Shown here piece after piece: positions 1 to 5,617 of a stretch of 8,550 nt of DNA (position 1 is its first letter; every line of letters begins with the position of its first letter). The notes below the pieces were generated by a model. The model was given only the letters and a program-made list of their open reading frames with translations. It made no database searches and was not told the DNA's origin. Where the stretch lies: the NCBI GenBank assembly GCA_031285215.1, contig JAITWQ010000107.1:1-8550 (forward strand), read 5' to 3'. A program made the translations under genes and the position numbers. This DNA comes from Syntrophobacterales bacterium (GTDB lineage Bacteria; Desulfobacterota; Syntrophia; Syntrophales; JAAYKM01).

Positions 1-1
1 C

Positions 2-1033
2 CACCTTCTTGACGCTTTGCCCCCTCATGCCAAATTGATTCTCCTGGGCGACCCTCATCAACTGCCATCCATTAACGCCGGCTCCGTTATCCGGGATATT
101 TTGGCGTCGGGGACGCCCAATCATTACTCGCCAGCGTTTTCCTATCTTCTCTATACTTACACGAATGTTGAACAGGACATATTTCATTCTCAGGAAAAGG
201 AAGGCATGACCGACTGCATGGTGGAATTCCGGCAAAATTACCGCATTCCCCAAAACTCTCCGCTGGAATATCTGCGGCAGTCCGTTTTGAAAGGAGATGC
301 GGAAGAGTCTCTCCGTCTTTTGGAAAACACGGGCGAATCCCTGCAAAGAATCCATTTACCTCATGCCCAGGCCCTGGAAGCTTGCGTAAAAGAGAAAATC
401 GAACCTTATTTGCGCAAATACATGGAATACATTACAGGCCGGAACGACTTAAACGAAATTTTTCCTGTCTTTGATTCCTTTCGTGTCTTGTGCGCCGTCC
501 GTGCAGGTCTTTGCGGTGTTGACCATTTGAACAGATTAATGGAAGATTTTTTGAAGAATATCGCAAACATTCCCCACCATCGCTCCCTTTATCCGGGCAA
601 GGCGATTATGATCACCGAAAATGATTATGGGCAGCAATTATTTAATGGCGATGTGGGCATCCTACTTTATGATCAGAAGGAACGTCATCATTGGTCTTTC
701 TATTTTCGCAGTCCGGACGCGGACGCCCCTTTCCGGAAAGTATCGCCCTATGCTCTGCCCAAACACGAAAAGGCCTTTGCCATGACGATTCATAAAAGCC
801 AGGGATCGGAATATGACCAGGTATTTCTCTTTCTGCCTCATCATCATTCACCTGTCCTCACGCGGGAACTGCTCTACACGGGGATAACCAGAACGAAAAG
901 GGGGCTTGTAATTGCCGCTTCCAGAGATATTTTCACCGCTTCACTTGAGTGTCGCACCAGGCGCTACTCGGGATTGACGGAAAAATTAACTTTTAACGCA
1001 GAAAGGTCTCTCCCCCATGGCCACGGAAATTGA
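2..1033 (+). CDS. recD: RecBCD exonuclease V alpha subunit RecD, C-terminal part (5' end outside window)
   Basis: This is the C-terminal 343 codons of RecD, the 5'-to-3' SF1 helicase subunit of RecBCD, which processes double-strand ends for recombination. The frame is open from the first bases (HLLDALPPHAK...), so the gene begins upstream; a TTG at 17 is internal, not a start. Helicase motif III is seen as LLGDPHQLPS. Then come NAGSVIRDI, the family block FRVLCAVRAGLCGVDHLN, LFNGDVGI, motif V AMTIHKSQGSEYD and motif VI LLYTGITRTKRGL. Motifs I and II would lie before the window. From memory of E. coli RecD, alignment runs block for block to the end (RTERRSGLAALF there, RTRRYSGLTEKLTF here), so this is the RecBCD-type RecD, not the free-standing RecD2. 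E. coli RecD is about 608 residues, so a little over half is visible. recB and recC are probably upstream. The stop lies inside the next gene. Confidence 0.95.
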   Translation, partial: HLLDALPPHAKLILLGDPHQLPSINAGSVIRDILASGTPNHYSPAFSYLLYTYTNVEQDIFHSQEKEGMTDCMVEFRQNYRIPQNSPLEYLRQSVLKGDAEESLRLLENTGESLQRIHLPHAQALEACVKEKIEPYLRKYMEYITGRNDLNEIFPVFDSFRVLCAVRAGLCGVDHLNRLMEDFLKNIANIPHHRSLYPGKAIMITENDYGQQLFNGDVGILLYDQKERHHWSFYFRSPDADAPFRKVSPYALPKHEKAFAMTIHKSQGSEYDQVFLFLPHHHSPVLTRELLYTGITRTKRGLVIAASRDIFTASLECRTRRYSGLTEKLTFNAERSLPHGHGN

Positions 1034-1487
1034 ACGCAAATTCCTGGTGATAAGCGACGGCTGGAAAAAGGGAAATCCTCCGGGATGCTTTTATCGCCAG
1101 GGCTATCTCTCCGCCGATTTACACTCCGTAATTCGTGTTCGCACCAGTGCCGGCAGAGGATGGATCACCATAAAAAAGAAGAAGGGAAATCTGGCAAGAT
1201 GGGAATACGAATACGAAATCCCTTTAAATGACGCGAGAGAAATGATGGACGAACTATGCCGTAAACCTCTCATCGAAAAGGTGCGTTATCGGATCATCTG
1301 CAAAGACAGAACTTGGGAAATAGATGTTTTTTCCGGGGCAAATCAAGGGCTGGTCGTGGCCGAAATTGAATTAGACGCTGAAGATGGTATTTTTGCCAAA
1401 CCGCCCTGGCTGGGCGAAGAGGTCACCCATGATCCGCGTTATTTAAATGTTAATTTGGCTCTCCACCCCTTTTGCCGCTGGGAGTAA
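1017..1487 (+). CDS. CYTH-domain protein, probable inorganic triphosphatase (triphosphate tunnel metalloenzyme)
   Basis: A 156-residue single-domain CYTH protein. The family folds into a beta-barrel tunnel that binds a triphosphate with divalent metal; short bacterial members resembling this one hydrolyse inorganic tripolyphosphate, while others are class IV adenylate cyclases or thiamine triphosphatases. The signature ExExK is E4, E6, K8 (EIERKFLV). Tunnel residues follow: R40 and R42 (VIRVRT), K53 (ITIKKK), R61, E63, E65, E67 (RWEYEYEIP), K88 and R90 (LIEKVRYR), D103 (WEIDVF), E116 and E118 (VVAEIELD), then the typical PPWLGEEVTHDPRYLN ending. All expected charged residues are present, so it should be active. 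No signal peptide is seen, so it is cytoplasmic. The ATG lies 17 nt inside the end of recD, with a modest GAAAGG 10 nt upstream, so it is probably translated from the recD transcript. The substrate is inferred from domain architecture only. Confidence 0.9.
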   Translation: MATEIERKFLVISDGWKKGNPPGCFYRQGYLSADLHSVIRVRTSAGRGWITIKKKKGNLARWEYEYEIPLNDAREMMDELCRKPLIEKVRYRIICKDRTWEIDVFSGANQGLVVAEIELDAEDGIFAKPPWLGEEVTHDPRYLNVNLALHPFCRWE

Positions 1488-1604
1488 ATGATTTTTTACG
1501 GCAAGGACGGCGCCGCGAATAAATTGGCTTGCTAAAATAATCTTGGAAAAGGTATGAGTGTCTTCTCAAATCTTGGAAAAAAATTCTGCAAACGCCGAAC
1601 GTGA
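1488..1604. other. Intergenic spacer with a 12-bp direct repeat
   Basis: This 117-nt AT-rich gap separates the CYTH gene from the NlpC/P60 gene. It contains two exact copies of AATCTTGGAAAA. A TAAAAT at 1533-1538 resembles a -10 box, but nothing like a -35 box sits 16-18 nt upstream, so I do not call a promoter. No convincing hairpin with a T-run was found. Confidence 0.5.
1539..1580 (+). repeat. 12-bp direct repeat pair (AATCTTGGAAAA)
   Basis: The exact word AATCTTGGAAAA occurs at 1539-1550 and 1569-1580. The copies start 30 nt apart, close to three helical turns, and both lie upstream of the NlpC/P60 start at 1605. A pair of sites on one DNA face would fit a regulator, but no known operator is recognised and slippage or chance in AT-rich DNA is possible. 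Confidence 0.45.
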
Positions 1605-2981
1605 ATGGATTATAAAATGAAAACCTTTTTTATCGCCGCGTTAACTTTCTTTTATCTGGCTTCAGTACCCGCCGGCTGCACCTCTACCGCCGTCACTATC
1701 CGTGATATCCATATTCTGCCCCAAAACCACACTTATTATCTGGCCCCGCAGACAATTTCCGTGCCGGAATCCGTGCAGGAATCGCAAGAACGTTCTTACA
1801 TGACCCGCTACTTCTTTCCCTGGCATCCCGACAGAGAACCGCCGGAACAGGATATTTTTATGAGACAGTTTTTGCGTTTCACGGAAAATCCCGGTTACGG
1901 AGAGAATAAAAAAAAGCGCAGCCCCGCCTGGATTAAAGAATTGCGGCAAAACGCCGCCATGGAAAACTATCCCAACACGGACGCAACCGCCATATCCCTG
2001 ATAACGGCCAATTTGCGCATCCTCCCTACGGACAAACCCGTCTATAGCACCCCGGAGGGATATCCCTTTGACAGGCTGCAGACATCATCAATCGCACCGA
2101 ACACTCCCCTGCGCGTACTCCATGCCTCTGCCGACAATGGGTGGTTCCTTGTTCAAGCGCCCTATGCCCACGGCTGGATTGCCGGGCGCGACATAGCCTT
2201 TGTAGATCACAGTTTTATCCAGACCTGGAAATCCGGCAAACACGCCGTGATCATTCAGGATAAAATCCTCCTTCACGATCAGCACGGCAACTTTCTCTTC
2301 CAGGCCCCCATCGGTTCCGTTTTTCCCATTGTGAAAGAAACGGACGCCTCCTTCCAGGTTCTGGCGGCTATCGCCAATAACGATAAACAAGGAATGACCG
2401 TTCCCATTCTTCTTTCCAGAAAAGACGCCGCCGCAAGGCCCCTTCCCCTGACCGGGGAAAACGTCGCCCGCATCGCCAATGAGCTGACCAACGAACCATA
2501 CGGGTGGGGAGGTTTGTATCAAAACCGGGATTGTTCGGGTATGCTCAAAGATTTTTTTGCTCCTTTTGGCATCTGGCTGCCGCGCCATTCCGCTGACCAA
2601 GCCCGCGAAGTTGGTAATTTTATTGATCTTAGCTCCCTTTCCCGCTTGGAAAAAGAAAAGAAAATTTCAGAAGAGGGTATCCCTTACCTGACCCTGTTAT
2701 GGATGCGGGGTCACATTATGCTTTACATGGGCGTCCATGATGGTCACCCCCTTGTCTTTCATAATGTATGGGGAACCGTGGCCAAGAAAAGATGGAGCAA
2801 GGCCCAGCGTGTCATTGTCGGCCATGCGGCCATTACAACCATGTACCCACAGCTCACCGGGAATAGTTTCAGCCCCTTCCACGGCGATTTGATTGACAAA
2901 ATCATCGGCATGACCCTGGTTCTCCCCCAAAATACGGAAGTTCCAGATTGCGGCTGCGGCCCCGGTGATGAGGATATTTAA
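1605..2981 (+). CDS. Secreted NlpC/P60 cysteine peptidase with bacterial SH3 domains (cell-wall hydrolase)
   Basis: A 458-residue exported enzyme expected to cut peptidoglycan stem peptides (gamma-D-glutamyl-diamino acid type). The N-terminus is a signal peptide (hydrophobic stretch about residues 8-21) ending VPAGC25. C25 could be lipidated, but proline at -3 departs from the usual lipobox. Residues about 30-125 form the N-terminal extension typical of this subfamily. SH3-like segments follow: about 130-200 (ITANLRILPTDKPVYSTPEG, GWFLVQAPYAHGWIAGRDI), then about 205-270. The C-terminal NlpC/P60 domain has the Cys-His-His triad C310 (YGWGGLYQNRDCSG), H370 (MRGHIMLYMG) and H386 (VFHNVWG), so catalysis should be intact. 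The architecture matches, from memory, the Desulfovibrio vulgaris enzyme of known structure. The protein ends in an odd DCGCGPGDEDI tail. The start is uncertain: ATG at 1605 or 1617, neither with a clear Shine-Dalgarno; the second gives the more usual MKTFFIAAL signal start. It is likely transcribed with the genes downstream. Confidence 0.9.
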   Translation: MDYKMKTFFIAALTFFYLASVPAGCTSTAVTIRDIHILPQNHTYYLAPQTISVPESVQESQERSYMTRYFFPWHPDREPPEQDIFMRQFLRFTENPGYGENKKKRSPAWIKELRQNAAMENYPNTDATAISLITANLRILPTDKPVYSTPEGYPFDRLQTSSIAPNTPLRVLHASADNGWFLVQAPYAHGWIAGRDIAFVDHSFIQTWKSGKHAVIIQDKILLHDQHGNFLFQAPIGSVFPIVKETDASFQVLAAIANNDKQGMTVPILLSRKDAAARPLPLTGENVARIANELTNEPYGWGGLYQNRDCSGMLKDFFAPFGIWLPRHSADQAREVGNFIDLSSLSRLEKEKKISEEGIPYLTLLWMRGHIMLYMGVHDGHPLVFHNVWGTVAKKRWSKAQRVIVGHAAITTMYPQLTGNSFSPFHGDLIDKIIGMTLVLPQNTEVPDCGCGPGDEDI

Positions 2982-3084
2982 ACAACCGGTTATTATCATA
3001 GTACTCGCGGTAGGGCTGTTTTATATCTGTTTGGGTATTACTGATATGACGGTCTCGCTAATGGATAAAAACATCCTCCTTTAA
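2968..3084 (+). CDS. Small single-span membrane protein, unknown function (38 aa)
   Basis: A short ORF whose ATG lies 14 nt inside the end of the NlpC/P60 gene, in another frame. It encodes 38 residues: a basic start (MRIFKQP), a hydrophobic stretch of about 18 residues (VIIIVLAVGLFYICLGI), then a short polar tail with D26 and DKN near the end (TDMTVSLMDKN). This N-in positive charge, one helix and short outside tail is the form expected of a real inner-membrane peptide. A GTG directly before the ATG is an alternative start. No strong Shine-Dalgarno is visible, but the overlap would allow translational coupling. I do not recognise a family. It fills most of the otherwise unexplained gap before the radical SAM gene, and could also be a chance ORF. 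Confidence 0.45.
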   Translation: MRIFKQPVIIIVLAVGLFYICLGITDMTVSLMDKNILL

Positions 3085-3120
3085 AATTATTCTATAAAAT
3101 CACACGGAAAAACAATCATA

Positions 3121-3127
3121 AAAGAGG
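3121..3127 (+). promoter_or_regulatory. Ribosome binding site that fixes a TTG start
   Basis: AAAGAGG lies 5 nt before the TTG at 3133. With no in-frame ATG nearby, this site supports TTG as the real start of the radical SAM gene. Confidence 0.6.
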
Positions 3128-3132
3128 ATTCC

Positions 3133-4068
3133 TTGCCCAAACCATCCTTCTGGCAAAACGAAAAACCATATTATGACCTGAAAAGTTATTGGCGTAATCT
3201 CTTCGGGTGCAAAATCTACAAGCTGCAAATTGACGCCGGATTTACCTGCCCGAATCGTGACGGCCTGGTTGGTTATGGCGGCTGTACTTACTGTGATGGC
3301 CGCGGCTCCCGGTTGCGTCAGCAAGGAGTTCTTCCTTCCGTGTCCGCCCAGCTTCATCTGGGGAAACTTCACTATGAAAGGCTGCGCGGCGCTCATCGCT
3401 ATATCGCCTATTTCCAGACTTTTACCAATACTTACGGGCCATTGGCCCATCTTAAAGCTTTGTACGACGAGGCTTTGTCCACAGACGGCGTTATTGGCTT
3501 ATCCATCGGTACACGTCCCGATTGCGTCCCCGCAGAAGTGTTAGATCTGCTGCAGGAATATGCCCGCCGTTATCATATCTGGCTTGAATTTGGTTTACAG
3601 ACCATAAACGAGAAAACGCTTTTATCCTTAAATCGGGGTCATACGGCGGCCCAGTTTACCGATGCGGTAGAACGCGCTAAGGACAGGGGAATTCATATCT
3701 GTGTGCATCTCATTGTGGGGCTGCCGGGAGAGTCGTGGGACGATGTTATGGAAACAACGCGGGTCTTAGCCTCCCTGCCCGTCAATGGCGTCAAAATACA
3801 TTCTCTACTGGCCCTCCGGGAGACCCCTCTGGGAGAGGCTTTTACGAACGAAGAAATCAGCCTTATTTCACGGGAGGACTATGTCCGCACTGTTTGTGAC
3901 ATTCTGGAACGCCTGCCTGCATCTATTGTGGTGCAGCGTCTCACCGCCGACGGTTACGGGGATATCTTTCTCGGGCCGTCGTGGGCCGCTAATAAGTTGG
4001 AAGTTTTAAACGCTATTCATGACGAATTCCGGCGGCGGGGTACCTGTCAAGGCTGCCGCTATCCATAA
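3133..4068 (+). CDS. YhcC-type radical SAM protein (TIGR01212 family)
   Basis: A 311-residue radical SAM enzyme of the YhcC/TIGR01212 family, whose exact reaction is not known to me. The family carries a wide-spaced cluster motif: here C39, C51 and C54 (TCPNRDGLVGYGGCTYCDG), expected to bind the 4Fe-4S cluster that cleaves S-adenosylmethionine. Further family blocks are IAYFQTFTNTYGP, GLSIGTRPDCVP, LEFGLQTINEKTLLSLNRGH, HLIVGLPGE and GVKIHSLL. Length and order match full-length family members of about 300 residues. The start is a TTG with AAAGAGG 5 nt upstream (3121-3127); no in-frame ATG fits better, and MPKPSFWQNEKPYY resembles the family N-terminus. It is cytoplasmic. It sits 48 nt after the small membrane ORF and converges with the amidase gene, leaving 50 nt between the two stops. 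Confidence 0.92.
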   Translation: MPKPSFWQNEKPYYDLKSYWRNLFGCKIYKLQIDAGFTCPNRDGLVGYGGCTYCDGRGSRLRQQGVLPSVSAQLHLGKLHYERLRGAHRYIAYFQTFTNTYGPLAHLKALYDEALSTDGVIGLSIGTRPDCVPAEVLDLLQEYARRYHIWLEFGLQTINEKTLLSLNRGHTAAQFTDAVERAKDRGIHICVHLIVGLPGESWDDVMETTRVLASLPVNGVKIHSLLALRETPLGEAFTNEEISLISREDYVRTVCDILERLPASIVVQRLTADGYGDIFLGPSWAANKLEVLNAIHDEFRRRGTCQGCRYP

Positions 4069-4118
4069 ATTTACCAAAACCTCGCTCCGGAAAAGCTGCG
4101 GGGCAAATCACGGCAGTT

Positions 4119-4886
4119 TTAGTGCATGTGCTGTTCCTGATCAGATTGTTTCATCCCCTCCATTGTCATTTTGCTGGCCTCTACAATGGCCTGGATCATC
4201 ATTTCCTGGTTTTTCCGGCTGCTGATATATGCTTCGTCATCTTCATCAACTATAACGCCTATTTCCAGCAATACGGCGGGTATTTTCGTGTTCTTTAACA
4301 CCACTAATTCATCGAACCGATAGATTCCCAATTTTTCATCAAGTAATTCGCGGTTTTCACCGGGAATATTTTCTGCGTGATGCAAGGTTGGCTGGCGTCC
4401 AAGCTCTGACAGGTGTTTTCCGAGCTGCTGTGCGAAAAGCCAGGAGTGATTAAATTGCGCGTTATCCCGGGAAACAAAAATAGAATAACCCGCGATTTTC
4501 TTTTTGGTTCGATAAACTGTTTTTTCGTTTAAAGTGAATTTATCCAGATAAATCAATTGGGCGGAATCGTGATGCAAGGAAAGAAACAAATCCGGCTTTA
4601 AACTGTTCGCCAATTCCGCTCTTGCTTTCAGTGGTATTGATTGACCGGGCTGCCGGGTTAATTCAACATGAAAGGCGGCTTTTTGCAGGGCTTCCGTCAA
4701 CCTGGCCGCAAACCGGTCATTGTAATCAACTTCGTAAATCCCGCGGATACTAATCGCCCCGCCATTCAGAGGATTATGCCCGGGATCAAGCAGAATAACC
4801 GGCTTTGGAGCGTCCGCCGCAAAAGCGGCATAATTCCAGATACACCCTGACAGTAATAAAACACACAGCAAAACCGCCCTTGGCAT
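4119..4886 (-). CDS. N-acetylmuramoyl-L-alanine amidase (Amidase_3), exported
   Basis: A 255-residue zinc amidase that cleaves the bond between N-acetylmuramic acid and L-alanine in peptidoglycan, acting in the periplasm. The first 14 residues are hydrophobic and end LLLSGC15, a good lipobox, so it is probably a lipoprotein; cleavage after a later AAFA is the alternative. The Amidase_3 fold starts at about residue 28. Expected zinc ligands are H37 (LLDPGHNP), E52 (GIYEVDYN) and H105 (LSLHHDS), and the catalytic glutamate is E208 (AVLLEIGVI). GYSIFVSRDN at 133-142 is another typical block. No SH3, AMIN, LysM or SPOR domain is present, so localisation would rest on the lipid anchor or a partner. 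The C-terminus is polar and Met/Gln-rich (KQSDQEQHMH). Its ATG is 6 nt after the stop of the LprI-like gene, with only a weak GGAATAGG upstream, so it is almost certainly co-transcribed and perhaps translationally coupled. Confidence 0.93.
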   Translation of the reverse strand: MPRAVLLCVLLLSGCIWNYAAFAADAPKPVILLDPGHNPLNGGAISIRGIYEVDYNDRFAARLTEALQKAAFHVELTRQPGQSIPLKARAELANSLKPDLFLSLHHDSAQLIYLDKFTLNEKTVYRTKKKIAGYSIFVSRDNAQFNHSWLFAQQLGKHLSELGRQPTLHHAENIPGENRELLDEKLGIYRFDELVVLKNTKIPAVLLEIGVIVDEDDEAYISSRKNQEMMIQAIVEASKMTMEGMKQSDQEQHMH

Positions 4887-4892
4887 GGATGC

Positions 4893-5288
4893 CTATTCCC
4901 AGCTTTTTTGACCGATTTTGTCATCCCGGCAGGTACCGGCCCTACATTCACGTAAGCGGTCACGCAGATATTCGGTACGGTCACGATTCAATCTGTAATT
5001 GCAATCTACATTAATAGTACCTGCTACAGGCTGGCAGATGTCATCACGATATTCCATCCATTCGCGTTGAACTAAAGTTAATTGCTCTCTGGCGTGTGTT
5101 TTGATAACCTTGCGCAAATCTTTATACACCGTATTCAATTCATTATCCGATTCTATAAATAATTTTGCGAAACAGTAAGTCCGGTCATAACTCGTCTTGT
5201 ATTTATCACATTCTCCCTCCGCAATGGCAATTTGCGGGGAGAAGAGCAATATGGCACCAATCGTAAAAATGCGGAAAATATGTTTCAT
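4893..5288 (-). CDS. Secreted LprI-like protein (DUF1311/PF07007), lysozyme-inhibitor family
   Basis: A 131-residue exported protein of the LprI/DUF1311 family; Mycobacterium LprI inhibits lysozyme, but most members are uncharacterised. The signal peptide is residues 1-23 (MKHIFRIFTIGAILLF, cleavage after AIA23). The mature part has the family pattern: C27 and C39 (DRTYCFAK), LNTVYKDLRKVI, then LVQREWMEYRDDIC85, where the W-x-x-Y-R-D block is diagnostic. C96, C115 and C120 follow, giving six cysteines and so possibly three disulfides, which fits life in the periplasm. The start is the ATG at 5288, chosen because AGGAGG lies 7 nt upstream; an in-frame ATG 11 codons earlier (5321) would include that site and spoil the signal peptide. 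It is first in an operon with the amidase, so a role in guarding or tuning wall hydrolysis is plausible but inferred. Confidence 0.85.
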   Translation of the reverse strand: MKHIFRIFTIGAILLFSPQIAIAEGECDKYKTSYDRTYCFAKLFIESDNELNTVYKDLRKVIKTHAREQLTLVQREWMEYRDDICQPVAGTINVDCNYRLNRDRTEYLRDRLRECRAGTCRDDKIGQKSWE

Positions 5289-5295
5289 ACCTGTT

Positions 5296-5301
5296 CCTCC
5301 T
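5296..5301 (-). promoter_or_regulatory. Shine-Dalgarno AGGAGG of the LprI-like gene
   Basis: A perfect AGGAGG on the minus strand lies 7 nt before the ATG at 5288. It decides between this start and the in-frame ATG at 5321. Confidence 0.8.
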
Positions 5302-5320
5302 GCAAAAAATTTACATTTCA

Positions 5321-5337
5321 TTATTTTTTAAAAATAA
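5321..5337. repeat. AT-rich perfect palindrome
   Basis: TTATTTTT-T-AAAAATAA, arms of 8 nt around one base. It overlaps the -10 box proposed for the LprI-like operon, so it could be an operator, but composition alone could produce it. Confidence 0.35.
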
Positions 5338-5359
5338 CACCAATGTTGAATAAAATCAA
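5331..5359 (-). promoter_or_regulatory. Predicted sigma70 promoter of the LprI-like/amidase operon
   Basis: On the minus strand, TTGATT (5359-5354) is separated by exactly 17 nt from TATTTT (5336-5331). The -35 matches the consensus at 5 of 6 positions except for its final bases; the -10 is weaker. It would give a 5' leader of about 35 nt, ending in the AGGAGG site. Confidence 0.5.
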
Positions 5360-5439
5360 GCGCGCAAGGGCCGCTTTCTTAATTTGAAATAATTCCAATA
5401 ATTTGATTGGGGAATAACATGGATTTGCCATAAATTTAT

Positions 5440-5468
5440 TTGACTTGCGGAGGTGATGTCAGTATAAG
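5440..5468 (+). promoter_or_regulatory. Predicted sigma70 promoter of secA
   Basis: TTGACT (5440-5445), a 17-nt spacer, and TATAAG (5463-5468): near-consensus boxes at the optimal distance. Transcription would start near 5475, leaving a leader of about 135 nt before the secA ATG. The secA-argJ spacing suggests this promoter may serve both genes. Confidence 0.65.
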
Positions 5469-5551
5469 TCCCTGTTGGCGTTCAGGCTGCCCGTGGGGTA
5501 AAAAATCATGGTTCGTTATTAAATTCCTCTCCATGGGGCCGGGCGGATGGG

Positions 5552-5617
5552 ATGATTTCCTTAATCAGTAACTCTTTGCGGGTATTCCTGCTTTTTCCGG
5601 ACAGGTGCTATGTTTGA
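5552..5617 (+). CDS. Possible secA leader peptide (21 aa), overlapping the secA start
   Basis: A 21-codon ORF ([16 protein letters not shown]..., ending CYV) whose last bases overlap the secA ATG: secA begins at 5610 and this ORF stops with TGA at 5615-5617. It is hydrophobic with a single VFLLF run. Only a weak G-rich sequence (GGGCGG) precedes it. Placement upstream of and overlapping secA recalls SecM-like secretion-monitor peptides, but it lacks an obvious signal sequence and has no recognised arrest motif. It may be chance. Confidence 0.25.
   Translation: MISLISNSLRVFLLFPDRCYV
5578..5596 (+). terminator. Small terminator-like hairpin in the secA leader
   Basis: GCGGG (5578-5582), loop TATT, CCTGC (5587-5591) including one G-U pair, then TTTTT (5592-5596). 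The shape is that of a minimal intrinsic terminator, but the stem is only 5 bp. It lies 14 nt before the secA ATG, where a terminator makes sense only as an attenuator. Confidence 0.3.
5599..5605 (+). promoter_or_regulatory. Ribosome binding site of secA
   Basis: GGACAGG precedes the secA ATG by 4 nt. Its CAGG could pair with CCTG at 5587-5590, the same bases used by the leader hairpin, so the two structures would be mutually exclusive. Confidence 0.45.

Larger units (their letters stand above)
5289..5609. other. Divergent regulatory region between the LprI-like gene and secA
   Basis: A 321-nt gap between two divergent transcription units. It holds a promoter for each strand, an AT-rich palindrome at 5321-5337, and a secA leader of roughly 135 nt with short ORFs and a small hairpin followed by five T. 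No tRNA, known riboswitch or conserved RNA was recognised. Confidence 0.75.

Noticed and set aside
1524..1538. Promoter for the NlpC/P60 gene using TTGGCT and TAAAAT
   Set aside because: The two boxes are only 3 nt apart and cannot serve the same promoter; neither has a partner at proper spacing.
2088..2600. 170-codon minus-strand ORF inside the NlpC/P60 gene
   Set aside because: It is antisense to a well-conserved coding sequence, has no recognisable domain or ribosome site, and its composition follows the complement of the real gene.
3093..3098. TATAAA as a -10 box for the radical SAM gene
   Set aside because: No -35-like sequence at 16-18 nt upstream; the gene more likely shares the upstream transcript.
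4069..4118. Possible bidirectional terminator between the convergent radical SAM and amidase genes
   Set aside because: The best pairing found (CTGC with GCAG, interrupted by mismatches) is too weak, and the T-runs are only four long. A terminator is expected here but I cannot point to one.
5289..5321. Longer LprI-like protein starting at the ATG at 5321
   Set aside because: The extra 11 codons contain the AGGAGG site and push the signal peptide inward; the ATG at 5288 has ideal spacing.
5449..5458. GGAGGTGATG, a near-perfect Shine-Dalgarno with an ATG, in the secA upstream region
   Set aside because: It lies in the spacer of the predicted secA promoter, so would not be on that transcript. 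The ATG is too close to the site and opens only three codons before a stop.
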